Below are positions 17,266-25,258 of a stretch of 64,000 nt of DNA, one piece after another. Position numbers and translations under genes: made by a program. Origin of the DNA: Myxococcales bacterium (GTDB lineage: Bacteria; Myxococcota_A; Polyangia; Fen-1088); assembly GCA_022184915.1 (NCBI GenBank), contig JAGTJU010000002.1, positions 744,001-808,000 on the forward strand, written 5' to 3'. The notes beneath the pieces are model-generated. The model did not search any database and had not been told where the DNA came from. It was given only the letters and a program-made list of their open reading frames with translations. Position 1 is the first letter of the stretch. Every line of letters begins with the position of its first letter.

Positions 17266-18363
17266 ATGGCCGTGGGGCTCGTGGCCGCATGGGGGCTCTC
17301 GAGCGGGCTCGTCGCGTGCCGCAGCGGCGCACCCGCGCGTACGCCGTCCGGGCTACAAAAGGTCCGCGTGCCCGAGGCAACGCCCGAAGCGCAACAGGCC
17401 TTCGAGGAAGGCCTGCGCCACCTGGCCCTCGGCCCCCAACACCACGAAGCGGCGCGTACGGCGCTCACCCGGGCGGTGACGCTCGACCCTGACCTCTACG
17501 AGGCCTGGCACGATCTGGGTGTGATCGAGATGCGGCGGGGACGCTGGCAAGCTTCGGTGGATGCGTTCGCGCACGCGTTGAAGGTGCAGCCTGCGTCGCG
17601 CAGCTCGCTGCTGGGCCTGGGCCACGCGCTGATGAAGCTCTCGCGAGGCGATCGCGCGCACAAAACCTTTGAACGATGGCTGGCAGAGATGCCCGAGGAT
17701 CGGGAGGTGCGGTTCGCTTACATTGCAGCCCTGCGAGAAGGCGGCGAGGGCCTGCGCGCGCTCGAGCAGGTGCGTGCCCTTCTTGCCAAGAACAGCAAAG
17801 ACGCCGAGGCCTTCAACGCGCTGGGGCTAGTGTACCGCAAACTGGGCCGGCCCCGCCTGGCCGAGACCGCGTTCAAGCGCGCGCTCGAACTCGACCCGAA
17901 AGCGGCGTTCGTGTGGAACAACCTGGGACTCTTGGCACTCGACCGCGGTGACGATCCGGGCGCCTTTGCCGCCTTTGCGCGGGCCACGGAGCTCGACACG
18001 ACCTACGTGGTGTCCTGGGTGAATCAGGCTGTGGTGTATCTCGACAGTGGCGCCTACGACAAGGCGTTCGCGGCGCTCGAACGGGCCGTGGCCACCCAAC
18101 CCGACGACGCGGACCTTCAGGTGGCGTTGGGTGTGGCTCTGCGTGGACTTGGGCGCTTCGACGAAGCGGCGGTGGCGTACGGACGGGCGCTGGACCTACA
18201 TCCAGACTTCCCTCCGGCGCTCTATAATCTGGGTGTCCTCTACATGGACCACAAAGAGGATCCCCAAAAGGCGAAAGAGGCGCTCTTGCTGTTCGCGAAG
18301 GTCGCACCCGACAAGGATCCGAAACGAGACGACGTGAAGTTTCGTCTGAGGACGCTGCGATGA
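17266..18363 (+). CDS. gltE: TPR lipoprotein, GltE/AglT-like
   Basis: A 365-residue TPR lipoprotein. The short signal MAVGLVAAWGLSSGLVAC ends in a lipobox with Cys18. At least seven TPR units follow, with canonical signatures such as AWHDLGVIEMRRGRWQASVDAF, AFNALGLVYRKLGRPRLAETAF, VWNNLGLLALDRGDDPGAFAAF and ALYNLGVLYMDHKEDPQKA. ATG 17266 is chosen because AGGGGGG lies about five bases upstream; GTG 17248 would overlap the previous stop. The stop overlaps the next ATG (ATGA). AglT/GltE of Myxococcus is a TPR lipoprotein encoded between gltD and gltF, the same position. It probably sits at the inner face of the outer membrane as a scaffold for the trans-envelope complex. Confidence 0.75.
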   Translation: MAVGLVAAWGLSSGLVACRSGAPARTPSGLQKVRVPEATPEAQQAFEEGLRHLALGPQHHEAARTALTRAVTLDPDLYEAWHDLGVIEMRRGRWQASVDAFAHALKVQPASRSSLLGLGHALMKLSRGDRAHKTFERWLAEMPEDREVRFAYIAALREGGEGLRALEQVRALLAKNSKDAEAFNALGLVYRKLGRPRLAETAFKRALELDPKAAFVWNNLGLLALDRGDDPGAFAAFARATELDTTYVVSWVNQAVVYLDSGAYDKAFAALERAVATQPDDADLQVALGVALRGLGRFDEAAVAYGRALDLHPDFPPALYNLGVLYMDHKEDPQKAKEALLLFAKVAPDKDPKRDDVKFRLRTLR

Positions 18364-18773
18364 CGGTGACCTCGAGCCTTCGGAGATCGTGCCTCCGTCT
18401 GTTCGTGGCGGCCGCCCTGGCGTCGATGCTGGGCGGGAGCCTCACCATGGGGAGCGTCTCTGCCTGGGCCAAAGCGCCCAAGTCCGACAAGCCGGTGCGC
18501 CGCCGCGCGGTCGAAGCTAGCCCGCCTGCGGGCGTGCATGAGGAGCAGGTACCGGCCGAGGCCAACGCAGAGGCCAAGGCAGACGGGGGCAAGGTCGAGG
18601 GCAAAAAGGCCAAGGTGCTCACCTTCGGCGCGATGGACGTGGAGGGAAAAATGCGTACCCCGCAGCTCCTGTTCTTCTTGAACCGGGTCAAAGCCGAGCT
18701 CGACTCGACGACCGTGCTCGAGAAATCTTTCATGAAAGAACTCGACGCCACCGCCAAGGAAAAGGGGCTGTGA
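18360..18773 (+). CDS. Small exported protein, GltF-position
   Basis: A 137-residue protein with a long signal-like N-terminus (hydrophobic residues about 12-38, ending SVSAWAKA). A Lys/Ala/Glu-rich linker of about 50 residues follows, then a compact conserved-looking C-terminal block: FGAMDVEGKMRTPQLLFFL then NRVKAELDSTTVLEKSFMKEL. That block resembles short domains I associate with genes next to AgmX/PglI-domain proteins, but I cannot name a Pfam family. It overlaps the TPR lipoprotein stop by four bases and the following ATG by one base (TGATG), so it should be made in step with both. By position it corresponds to gltF of the Myxococcus cluster. Its biochemical role is unknown. Confidence 0.65.
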   Translation: MTVTSSLRRSCLRLFVAAALASMLGGSLTMGSVSAWAKAPKSDKPVRRRAVEASPPAGVHEEQVPAEANAEAKADGGKVEGKKAKVLTFGAMDVEGKMRTPQLLFFLNRVKAELDSTTVLEKSFMKELDATAKEKGL

Positions 18774-20149
18774 TGCACGCCCAGCGCCTTCAGATCGTGT
18801 GTTCGTGGCAGCGTCGCCTGTTGGGTTACCACCTGCTCGGCCGACGAGAGAGCTTCACGATCGGGCCGTCGAAGCGGGCGCTTTTCCAAACGCCGCGTTT
18901 ACCGAGTGGGCCCCGCAAGCTGGCCTTGTGCACGCCCGCTCGCGGGGGACGCGTCTCGCTCCGCTTGCGTGCCGGGCTTTCCGGTTACGTCGAGCGGCCA
19001 GGGCAGGAGCGCCAGCGGATCGCGGACGTGCTCGCAAGCGCGCCCCGCGGCTCCTGGCCCCATCGCGACGTGGTCGTGGTGCCCTTGGGTGTAGGCGACA
19101 CGGCGGTGATCGAAATTGAAGGCGCGTTCGGCCTGCGCTTTGCGCTTTCGTGGGTCGATCCCCCGCCGCGGGTCGGACGGCCTTCGCCGCGCGAAGGCAG
19201 CCCCTTCTTCTACCGCGTTCTGGGCGTGACCTCGACGCTGTTGGCGATGCTGGTCGGAGCGCTGATGTTCGTGGGGCCCGAGGCGGCACGTGACGAGCTC
19301 ATCACCCCGGACCGTTTCGCGAAGGTGGTTGAACCGGAGCTACTGAAACCGAAGACGCTCGAGGCGCGCGATAGGGTGAAGCAACGGGGAGACAAAAAGA
19401 AGCGAGACAAAGAGGCCGCACAGTCCAAGCGGGCGCAGGAGGAGGAGGGTAAGCTGGGACGGCAAGACGCTCGAGCGGAGACGGCCATGCCCCAGGGGCA
19501 AAAGGACATCCTGCACGAAAAGGTGGCCAACACCGGGGTGCTTGCCGCATTGGCCAAGGCCAAAGCCGCGGGCTCGGGGCTGGGTAAGCTGCTCGAACAA
19601 GACGACACGCGAGACCTCGAACAGGCCGTGACGGGCTTGGCGGGCACGCAGCTGGCAGTGGGTGAGGGGGCGGGGGGCTTGGGCGTGGCGGGAACGGGCC
19701 TCGGCGGCGGGGGCACTGGGTTTGGGCGGATCCAGGGCACGGGCAATCTTGACGTGGGCGCGGGGCGCGGGCGGGGACGCAAAGGGCCGGGGCTCGGCAG
19801 CGGGAAAGAAAAGACTGTCTCCATCGGGCTCAGCACGGGTGCCCCTGATGCCGACGGTGGCCTTACGAAGGAGCAGATCAACCGCGTCGTGGCCGCGCAC
19901 AAGGCAGCGCTGAAGTATTGCTACGAAAAGGAGCTGCAGCGAAAGCCACACCTCGAGGGCAAGATCGAACTTTACTGGGTGATTCGCACGAGCGGAGAGG
20001 TCGAGAGGGTCAAGGTGGCGGTGAGCACCCTCGGCGATGCGGACGTCGAGTCTTGTATGCAGCGTCAGGTCAAGAACTGGCGCTTTCCCAAGGCCACCGC
20101 GCCCACGATCGTGCAGCGTTACCCGTTTTTGTTCAAAGGAGGCTCCTGA
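18773..20149 (+). CDS. gltG: One-TM protein with AgmX/PglI C-terminal domain, GltG-like
   Basis: A 458-residue bitopic inner-membrane protein with the GltG/NfsG layout. The N-terminal cytoplasmic domain (residues about 1-140) is beta-rich and looks like a degenerate FHA fold. One TM helix follows (about 146-168), then a charged periplasmic linker, a Gly-rich stretch (about 300-345) and a TonB-like AgmX/PglI domain (363-458: KEQINRVVAAHKAALKYCYEKEL, GKIELYWVI, then a YPFLF end). Such a protein could span the periplasm and transmit motor force to outer-membrane partners. Two Cys in the last domain (KYCYEK and VESCMQ) are typical of the family. ATG 18773 overlaps the upstream stop by one base. 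No AglRQS-type motor genes are in the window. Confidence 0.8.
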   Translation: MHAQRLQIVCSWQRRLLGYHLLGRRESFTIGPSKRALFQTPRLPSGPRKLALCTPARGGRVSLRLRAGLSGYVERPGQERQRIADVLASAPRGSWPHRDVVVVPLGVGDTAVIEIEGAFGLRFALSWVDPPPRVGRPSPREGSPFFYRVLGVTSTLLAMLVGALMFVGPEAARDELITPDRFAKVVEPELLKPKTLEARDRVKQRGDKKKRDKEAAQSKRAQEEEGKLGRQDARAETAMPQGQKDILHEKVANTGVLAALAKAKAAGSGLGKLLEQDDTRDLEQAVTGLAGTQLAVGEGAGGLGVAGTGLGGGGTGFGRIQGTGNLDVGAGRGRGRKGPGLGSGKEKTVSIGLSTGAPDADGGLTKEQINRVVAAHKAALKYCYEKELQRKPHLEGKIELYWVIRTSGEVERVKVAVSTLGDADVESCMQRQVKNWRFPKATAPTIVQRYPFLFKGGS

Positions 20150-20976
20150 TGCGCGTGCGCCCTGGTTGGCTGTATGCCCTTGCCTCCCTGGGACTGTCGT
20201 GTTCCACGAACACCCCCCGCTACTTCGTGCCCGAGGCGCCCCTGCTCGCGGGTGCAGAGGGTATGGCCTCGGTCTCGGTGGCCGTACAGATTCCCTTCCG
20301 GCGTCCCACCGACGAGGAACGGACGACACTCGAGGCCAAGAGTAGAACGCTCGGGTTCGGCGCACCCTTCGTGAGCCGGCGCCACGTGGACGTCTCGATC
20401 CAGTACACGATCACCAACGTGTCGGGCCAAGCGGGGTGGGCGCGCGTGTTCGTCAACGGCGCCAACGAGTACACGAGCTACGATCTCGGCGCGATAGAAG
20501 CCCAGCTCGCGACCTTGATGGTACCCGAGGATGCTCGGCCTACCCTGTGGTCCCTCATCGAGGGGACGAAGCTGCCCTTGGTGGCAGGCGCCACGTATAC
20601 GGGTCAGGTGCGCGAAGACGAGTTCGTCGAAGCGGCGCGTGACCTGGACGCGATCGGCCGCTTCATGGCCCCTTACCTCACGGTGCTCCTCAACGACTCG
20701 CGCGCGAATCCCGCGGGCATGGAGCTGGTGCCTGCCAACGTCGATCTTCCTCAGCTCCAAACCGTGATCGTCACGTTCGCCGCCTCGGTGCCGATGCGTC
20801 TCGACTTCCTCGTGCGTGTGCGCGACCAGGCGGGGCTGCTGGCCGAGGGCAACGAGCCCCGCTTCATGCCAACCCCCACGCCCTTCGTGCCCCTCATCGA
20901 GGGCGCCGTGCCGGTAAACATGATGCCAGGCATGCCGGGAATGACGATGCCTCCGGGCGACGGGGGCGGTCCATGA
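20149..20976 (+). CDS. Lipoprotein of the glt-like operon
   Basis: A 275-residue protein beginning with a signal that ends LGLSC, an imperfect lipobox, so lipidation at Cys18 is likely but not certain. The body is predicted mainly beta, with a segment VDVSIQYTITNVSGQAGWARVFVNG suggesting an immunoglobulin-like or jelly-roll fold. It ends in a Met/Pro/Gly-rich tail (NMMPGMPGMTMPPGD). It starts with a one-base TGATG overlap with the AgmX-domain gene and its stop overlaps the next ATG by four bases, so it is tightly built into the unit. I do not recognise the family. An outer-membrane lipoprotein partner of the adjacent barrel is the natural inference (compare CglC/GltK-type lipoproteins of Myxococcus), without sequence proof. 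Confidence 0.65.
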   Translation: MRVRPGWLYALASLGLSCSTNTPRYFVPEAPLLAGAEGMASVSVAVQIPFRRPTDEERTTLEAKSRTLGFGAPFVSRRHVDVSIQYTITNVSGQAGWARVFVNGANEYTSYDLGAIEAQLATLMVPEDARPTLWSLIEGTKLPLVAGATYTGQVREDEFVEAARDLDAIGRFMAPYLTVLLNDSRANPAGMELVPANVDLPQLQTVIVTFAASVPMRLDFLVRVRDQAGLLAEGNEPRFMPTPTPFVPLIEGAVPVNMMPGMPGMTMPPGDGGGP

Positions 20977-21578
20977 AATGGCCCGTCCTCCTGGCGGTGG
21001 CGCTCGCGCTCGCGTGCCACCGCGTTCCTTCGGTGCGGGCGCAGATCACCGAGGAGCCCGCCCGCCCGCGGCCCGATCCGCGTAAGTTCGCTCGCGGACT
21101 CTTCGTGGACGCGGAGCTGGGCACGTTCGTGCCGCTCGGCAAGGCCGATGCCCTCGGCTCGGGCGTGGGGCTGGGTGGCCGCATCGGCTACGACCTCGGG
21201 CGCTTTTTCGCTGTTCAGGCGCATGTCTTCGGCTCCACGCACCGAACGGATTTTGGTGCGGCGCCACAGTCGGGGCAGCTGCTGCAGATTTATCAGCTCA
21301 CGGGTGAGGTGAAGCTCACGCTGCCTCTTCGACAGTGGTCGCTTTTCGTGTTCGGGGGCGGCGGGATCGCACAGCTGTCCACGAACCTGATCGGAACCAC
21401 GGGGCTGACGGCGCCCGACGACACCTCGTCTTTGGTTCTCATGGGGGGCGCGGGTCTCGACTATCACCCCTTGACCCGTCACTTCAGCGTGGGCGTTCTT
21501 GGGGCGTTTTCCAAGCTGCGTGTGCTCGAGGCTCCGGGTGGAATCTGGTCCACGGCTTACCTGCGGTACACCTTCTGA
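20973..21578 (+). CDS. Small outer-membrane beta-barrel, CglE/GltH-like position
   Basis: A 201-residue exported protein (signal to about residue 24, VRA then QITEEP) with alternating hydrophobic beta strands and a terminal aromatic (YLRYTF), the usual outer-membrane barrel insertion signal. Visible strands include GLFVDAELGTFVPLG, GGRIGYDLGRFFAVQAHVFG, LFVFGGGGIAQLS and FSVGVLGAFSKLRV, enough for an eight-stranded OmpW/OmpA-sized barrel. It overlaps the lipoprotein stop by four bases and closes the operon. Myxococcus gliding uses small barrels (GltA, GltB, GltH, CglE), and this one fills that slot. Which of them it matches cannot be decided by eye. Confidence 0.7.
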   Translation: MKWPVLLAVALALACHRVPSVRAQITEEPARPRPDPRKFARGLFVDAELGTFVPLGKADALGSGVGLGGRIGYDLGRFFAVQAHVFGSTHRTDFGAAPQSGQLLQIYQLTGEVKLTLPLRQWSLFVFGGGGIAQLSTNLIGTTGLTAPDDTSSLVLMGGAGLDYHPLTRHFSVGVLGAFSKLRVLEAPGGIWSTAYLRYTF

Positions 21579-21657
21579 ACGGCGCGACCTGGGCGGCCAC
21601 GGCAGCGGCATGCTAACAGAACGAGCGCTGCGGCCTCCGCCGGGCCTGCGCTTCGTC

Positions 21658-22623
21658 ATGACCACCCCCGTACCCTTCATCGTCCTTACTGGGTTTCTCG
21701 GAGCCGGGAAGACCACTCTTTTGAATCGTGTACTGGCGGCTCAGCATCTAAAGCGGGTGGCGGTCATCGTCAACGAGCTCGGGCGCATCGACATCGATGG
21801 CAAGCTGCTCAAGAGCCGCTCGGGCGACGTCGTCGAGCTGGTGGGCGGGTGCGTGTGTCACGAGATCACCACGCAAGAAGAGTTGTGGGGGGGCCTTGCC
21901 GAGGTCGTGGAGCGGTCGCGGCCCGACATCATCGTGCTCGAGACCACGGGGATCGCCGAGCCTCGTCCGATTCTGCAGGGACTCGACGCCCTGCCCGCAG
22001 ACGAGCGTCGTGTGCAGCCGGCGGGCGTCGTGACCGTGGTCGACGCCGTGATGGGGCTTGGCCAGCTGTCCGCTTACGAAGAAGCCCGGCAGCAAGTGCT
22101 CGACGCCGATCGTATTTTGCTTTCCAAATTGGATCGAGCGCGTGCCGATGAATTGCCTCGCTTGCACGCGCACCTGGCTCATCTGAATTTGCAGGCGGAG
22201 CGCGCGGGATTTCCGGATACGCCCGAGGGAACGGCCGAACTCGTGCCCTGGCTGCTGCAGGTGGGGAGCCCCCGGGCCCTCACGTCGCGCGGAGAGGGGC
22301 ACCATCACCATCACCACAGCCGACAGCTCATCGCCGCCAGCTTCGTGGACGAAGCGCCGTTGCTTGCTGAGCCGCTGCTCGCGCTGGTCACACAATGGAA
22401 CCCGGTGAGGGTCAAGGGGTTCGTGCACGTGGAAGGCGACGAGCGGCGTGCGTTTCTCGAACGAGCCGGGGATCAAACGTCGCTGCGCTTCGAAGACCCG
22501 TGGGGCAACCGCCCTCGCAAAACAGAGCTCGTGTTCATCGGCGAGGGGCTGGATCCGGCGGCGGTGCGCCGGCAACTGTGGGCGTGTCGCGCGGTGAGCC
22601 CGGCCGCGCAAGGCGGCGGTTAG
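21658..22623 (+). CDS. CobW/COG0523 GTPase with atypical metal motif
   Basis: A 321-residue G3E-family P-loop GTPase, the group of metallochaperones that deliver Zn, Co or other metals to client proteins. Walker A is GFLGAGKTTLLNR (residues 12-24), the ETTGIAEP switch region is present, and SKLDRA is the base-recognition motif (NKxD-like). The usual metal site CxCC is here C65-V-C67-H68. A run of six His (215-220) forms an additional metal-binding loop, typical of zinc-associated members. A CobW C-terminal domain (VKGFVHV...RTELVFIG-like) follows. ATG 21658 is followed directly by the first beta strand; an ATG at 21610 would add 16 residues. The gene is 79 bases after the glt-like unit and 8 bases before the rhomboid gene. 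Confidence 0.85.
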   Translation: MTTPVPFIVLTGFLGAGKTTLLNRVLAAQHLKRVAVIVNELGRIDIDGKLLKSRSGDVVELVGGCVCHEITTQEELWGGLAEVVERSRPDIIVLETTGIAEPRPILQGLDALPADERRVQPAGVVTVVDAVMGLGQLSAYEEARQQVLDADRILLSKLDRARADELPRLHAHLAHLNLQAERAGFPDTPEGTAELVPWLLQVGSPRALTSRGEGHHHHHHSRQLIAASFVDEAPLLAEPLLALVTQWNPVRVKGFVHVEGDERRAFLERAGDQTSLRFEDPWGNRPRKTELVFIGEGLDPAAVRRQLWACRAVSPAAQGGG

Positions 22624-22631
22624 GTCCCACG

Positions 22632-23597
22632 ATGGACACCCCTGTCGGCGAAGCCCCCCCCGACGCCATCGTTCGTCGCGCCGCGCGGCGCGAGGCGGTG
22701 GAGGCGTGGGCGCTGGTGTTGGCTTCACAGTCCATCCCTCACGCCATCGTTCGTACGTTCGCGGACTTACCCGAAGGGGCCGGGCCGTCGGAGTCCCCAC
22801 GATCCTCCTTGACCCAGGGCGAGGTTTCGTTCGCTTTGGTTGTACCCGTGGCGCAGCTGCGCCGGGCGGCCGTCGCATTGGCGAAGACCGAGTCCGAAGA
22901 CGCGGAGCGCGCCTCGACGCCGGATGTGCAGCCCCCCGATCGCGGGCGCCCCTTGGCCCCCGCGCTGGTGTGCGTGGCTCTGGCCCTGTTTTTCCTTCTC
23001 ACGGGGCCCCGTGCGGGTAACTCGTTTTGGTTCAGTCACGGCAGCGCCGAGGCCACGGCCATCCTCTCGGGCGCTCTCGAGCGTGCGGTGACGGGCATGA
23101 CCTTGCACGCGGATGCCATGCACTTGGCGGGCAACGTCATCGCCATGCTGGTGTTCTTGAGCGCGGTGGCGCGGTGGCTCGGCGGGGGACTGTCGGTGTT
23201 GCTCATGGTCGTGGCGGGTTTTCTGGGAAACGTCACCACGGCCTACATTTACGTGAATCATCACGATTCGGTGGGAGCGTCCACGGCGACCTTCGCCGCG
23301 CTTGGCTTGCTGGGCGGCTTGCAGGCTCGGCACCGGGTGCGGCACGGATGGTGGCACCGCAACAGGCGCTTCGGGCGGGCGCTGCCCGCGTTGGCGGCGT
23401 GCCTTGGCCTCTTCGCCATGCTGGGCGTGGGGGAGAGCGCGCAGGTGGACGTGGTGGCCCACCTTGCAGGGCTTGGCTGGGGTCTTCCCTTCGGCGCGGC
23501 GGGCGCCTGGCTGCCTCCCGTGTCGCGGCCCCTCAACATCGCGCTGGGGCTTTGCGCTGCCGCCGTCGTGGGCCTGTGCTGGGCCTTGGCCTTCTGA
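22632..23597 (+). CDS. Rhomboid-family intramembrane serine protease
   Basis: A 321-residue membrane protein. The first about 115 residues are soluble and contain a segment (AWALVLASQSIPHAIV) like the small domain found on some rhomboid proteins. A six-to-seven-TM rhomboid core follows. Catalytic features are all visible: HADAMHLAGNV on TM2 (the HxxxxHxxxN signature), the nucleophile S217 in VGASTATF on TM4, and the base H277 in VVAHLAGLGWG on TM6. It should cleave within or next to membrane helices of substrate proteins. Its start is only eight bases after the CobW gene, so the two are probably cotranscribed. The substrate is unknown; neighbouring surface proteins with single TM helices are possible targets only by proximity. 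Confidence 0.88.
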   Translation: MDTPVGEAPPDAIVRRAARREAVEAWALVLASQSIPHAIVRTFADLPEGAGPSESPRSSLTQGEVSFALVVPVAQLRRAAVALAKTESEDAERASTPDVQPPDRGRPLAPALVCVALALFFLLTGPRAGNSFWFSHGSAEATAILSGALERAVTGMTLHADAMHLAGNVIAMLVFLSAVARWLGGGLSVLLMVVAGFLGNVTTAYIYVNHHDSVGASTATFAALGLLGGLQARHRVRHGWWHRNRRFGRALPALAACLGLFAMLGVGESAQVDVVAHLAGLGWGLPFGAAGAWLPPVSRPLNIALGLCAAAVVGLCWALAF

Positions 23598-23713
23598 GGG
23601 CGCCGTCACGGGTCTGACGCGCAGGTCGACAGCTGCGAAACCGCACGTACAAGTGACCACACACCACGTGGGCGTGCGTTCGCCCGTGTTGGCGGAGGCG
23701 CCGAACTTGCGCG

Positions 23714-23719
23714 TACAAT
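23714..23719 (+). promoter_or_regulatory. -10-like TACAAT box
   Basis: TACAAT (5 of 6 consensus bases) ends 9 bases before the ATG at 23729; TTGGCG lies 19 bases upstream as a weak -35. The position implies an almost leaderless transcript for the following operon. Confidence 0.45.
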
Positions 23720-23728
23720 GGGGTGGGC

Positions 23729-24184
23729 ATGAGGCGGCTATCTGTCGGTTTCCCCAAAGCGCGTGGCTGCGCGATCGCCTGTGGTCTCATGCTGGGCTTG
23801 GGGTGCGGGACCGTGGATCTCGGACCCACGCCGGCCGAGGTGAACACCTGCCGTCCGAGCCAAACGTTTTTTCATCAGCGTGTATGGCCGGAGCTATTGG
23901 CACAAGCGCGGGGCGGCAAGACCTGCGGTGATGCCCGCTGCCACGATGCGGGCAGTGGACGCACGTTGATCGTCGTGGCGCCCACGAGTACGCCCACGTT
24001 GCCGTTGCCCGAAGACTGGCTCGCGCTTTACCGTTCGGCCACGGCGCAGCTGCAGTGCACAGACGTGGCCCAATCGCCGCTGCTCATGAAGATCGATGGA
24101 CGGCAGGCGCACGTGGGCGGCAAGTTGGTCGAGCCCGGGGGGGCGGAGCGCACGCTCCTGCAGATGTGGGTGGAAGCTCCATGA
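23729..24184 (+). CDS. Small lipoprotein with CX4CH motif
   Basis: A 151-residue protein with a signal ending LMLGLGC (probable lipobox). The mature part has FFHQRVWPELLAQARGGKTCGDARCHDAG near residues 48-75. C66, C71 and H72 form CX4CH, the expanded heme-binding spacing known from cytochromes c3, in a context resembling the heme-like repeats of larger proteins at 53-59 kb in this window. Heme attachment is therefore possible but unproven; the motif may only be structural. ATG 23729 lacks a ribosome binding site and follows a TACAAT box. The stop overlaps the next ATG (ATGA), making this the first gene of a four-gene operon ending in DUF4266 and DUF3570. Confidence 0.7.
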   Translation: MRRLSVGFPKARGCAIACGLMLGLGCGTVDLGPTPAEVNTCRPSQTFFHQRVWPELLAQARGGKTCGDARCHDAGSGRTLIVVAPTSTPTLPLPEDWLALYRSATAQLQCTDVAQSPLLMKIDGRQAHVGGKLVEPGGAERTLLQMWVEAP

Positions 24185-25020
24185 AGCGGGCATTGTGGGC
24201 CTGGGCGCTGGCGTCGCTGTCGAGCCTTGAAAGCGCGTCCGCACGCGCGGACGAGGCGGTGTCCGCGCACGTGTCCCCGCAAGACGAGGAGGCCCCCTGG
24301 GGTGTGGTGCGGGTGCTTGCCGAACTTGCGGAGGTGAAGACGGGGCCCGGCTTTGCTTACCGTACGATCTATGTGGCGCCGCGGGGCGATACCCTCACCG
24401 CGGTGGCGCGTGCGAACCGCGACTACTGGTACCGCGTGCGCCTGCCTGATGGCACGTATGGCTGGATCTTGGGAGACCAAGTGCTTGCGCTCAACGTGGA
24501 TCCCACGAGTGGATCACCTCCCGGTTTTTTGTCTCGCGTGGCGGCCGCTGTCTTTGCGCCTCCGGCGCTGTGGGTGGGCGACGTGGGGCTGTCGTTCTCG
24601 GCGGGGATGTTGGGAGGCGAGGGCATGGTGATGTTTCGTCCTGCCGTGCTTTTGGCGCCCCACCTGGCGCTGGAAGGCTTCGTCGGCGAAACCGTGGGTG
24701 AGCAACTCGACGTGCTCTACTACGGGCTGGCGGCGAACCTCTATGTGTGGCCGCACTTTCCCGTGACGCCCTTTTTCAGCCTCGGCGGGGGAGGCACGTG
24801 GGGGCGCACGAAGCTGGATCAGCAGGCGGTGCAGGCGCAGGGGCCAAGCGTGAGGGCACGCAAGGGACATCAGCAGGCGGCCTGCGTGGGCGGCGGGATC
24901 CTCATCTCGCTCAAAAAGCGCATCACTTTGCGCTTCGACTTTCGCAACTACGTGGTCTTCGATCCCAACAAGACCGAAGAGCTCAAGGAGTACTCGGGTG
25001 GACTGGCCGTGTTCTTTTAA
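24181..25020 (+). CDS. Exported SH3-type domain plus outer-membrane barrel protein
   Basis: A 279-residue protein with an N-terminal signal (ending SASARA). A bacterial SH3-like domain spans residues about 40-105 (VLAELAEVKTGPGFAYRTIY...YWYRVRLPDGTYGWILGDQV), the pattern of SH3b domains that bind peptidoglycan or protein ligands. A beta-barrel of about 150 residues follows (MVMFRPAVLLAPHLALEGFVG, ANLYVWPHFPVTPFFSLGGGG, ITLRFDFRNYVVF) ending in Phe, as expected for BamA-dependent outer-membrane insertion. It may fix the outer membrane to the cell wall or to an operon partner. It overlaps the upstream stop by four bases, and the next gene starts inside its 3' end. Confidence 0.8.
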   Translation: MKRALWAWALASLSSLESASARADEAVSAHVSPQDEEAPWGVVRVLAELAEVKTGPGFAYRTIYVAPRGDTLTAVARANRDYWYRVRLPDGTYGWILGDQVLALNVDPTSGSPPGFLSRVAAAVFAPPALWVGDVGLSFSAGMLGGEGMVMFRPAVLLAPHLALEGFVGETVGEQLDVLYYGLAANLYVWPHFPVTPFFSLGGGGTWGRTKLDQQAVQAQGPSVRARKGHQQAACVGGGILISLKKRITLRFDFRNYVVFDPNKTEELKEYSGGLAVFF

Positions 25021-25258
25021 ACGCCTCCGACGAAGCGCCCTTCTCGTCTGCCTGATCGCGGGGGCGAGCCTTTTGCCCGGATGTGGAGGTTCACGCGCAT
25101 GGTTGGTGAAGCCCCACCAGCGCGAGCACCTGGCAGATCGCATCATGCGCCCCGAGGCGGAGGCGCAAGAAGCCGCCGCGGACCAGCACGTATGGTCCAC
25201 GCGCGAGGGCGCCGTGGGGGGCAGCGGCACGGTGGGAGGAGGCTGCGGGTGCAACTGA
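24998..25258 (+). CDS. DUF4266 small Cys-rich lipoprotein
   Basis: An 86-residue lipoprotein. The signal ends LLPGC (lipidated Cys near residue 29). The short mature part has WLVKPHQREHLADRIMRPE, EAQEAAADQHVWSTREGA and a Gly-rich C-terminus closing GGGCGCN, which together are the signature I know for DUF4266. GTG 24998 is chosen because AAGGAG lies 7 bases upstream; the start lies 23 bases inside the 3' end of the barrel gene. DUF4266 genes regularly precede DUF3570 genes, as here, often with ApbE and thioredoxin genes. The pair's function has not, to my knowledge, been worked out; the terminal CGC suggests metal or redox binding. Confidence 0.85.
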   Translation: MDWPCSFKRLRRSALLVCLIAGASLLPGCGGSRAWLVKPHQREHLADRIMRPEAEAQEAAADQHVWSTREGAVGGSGTVGGGCGCN

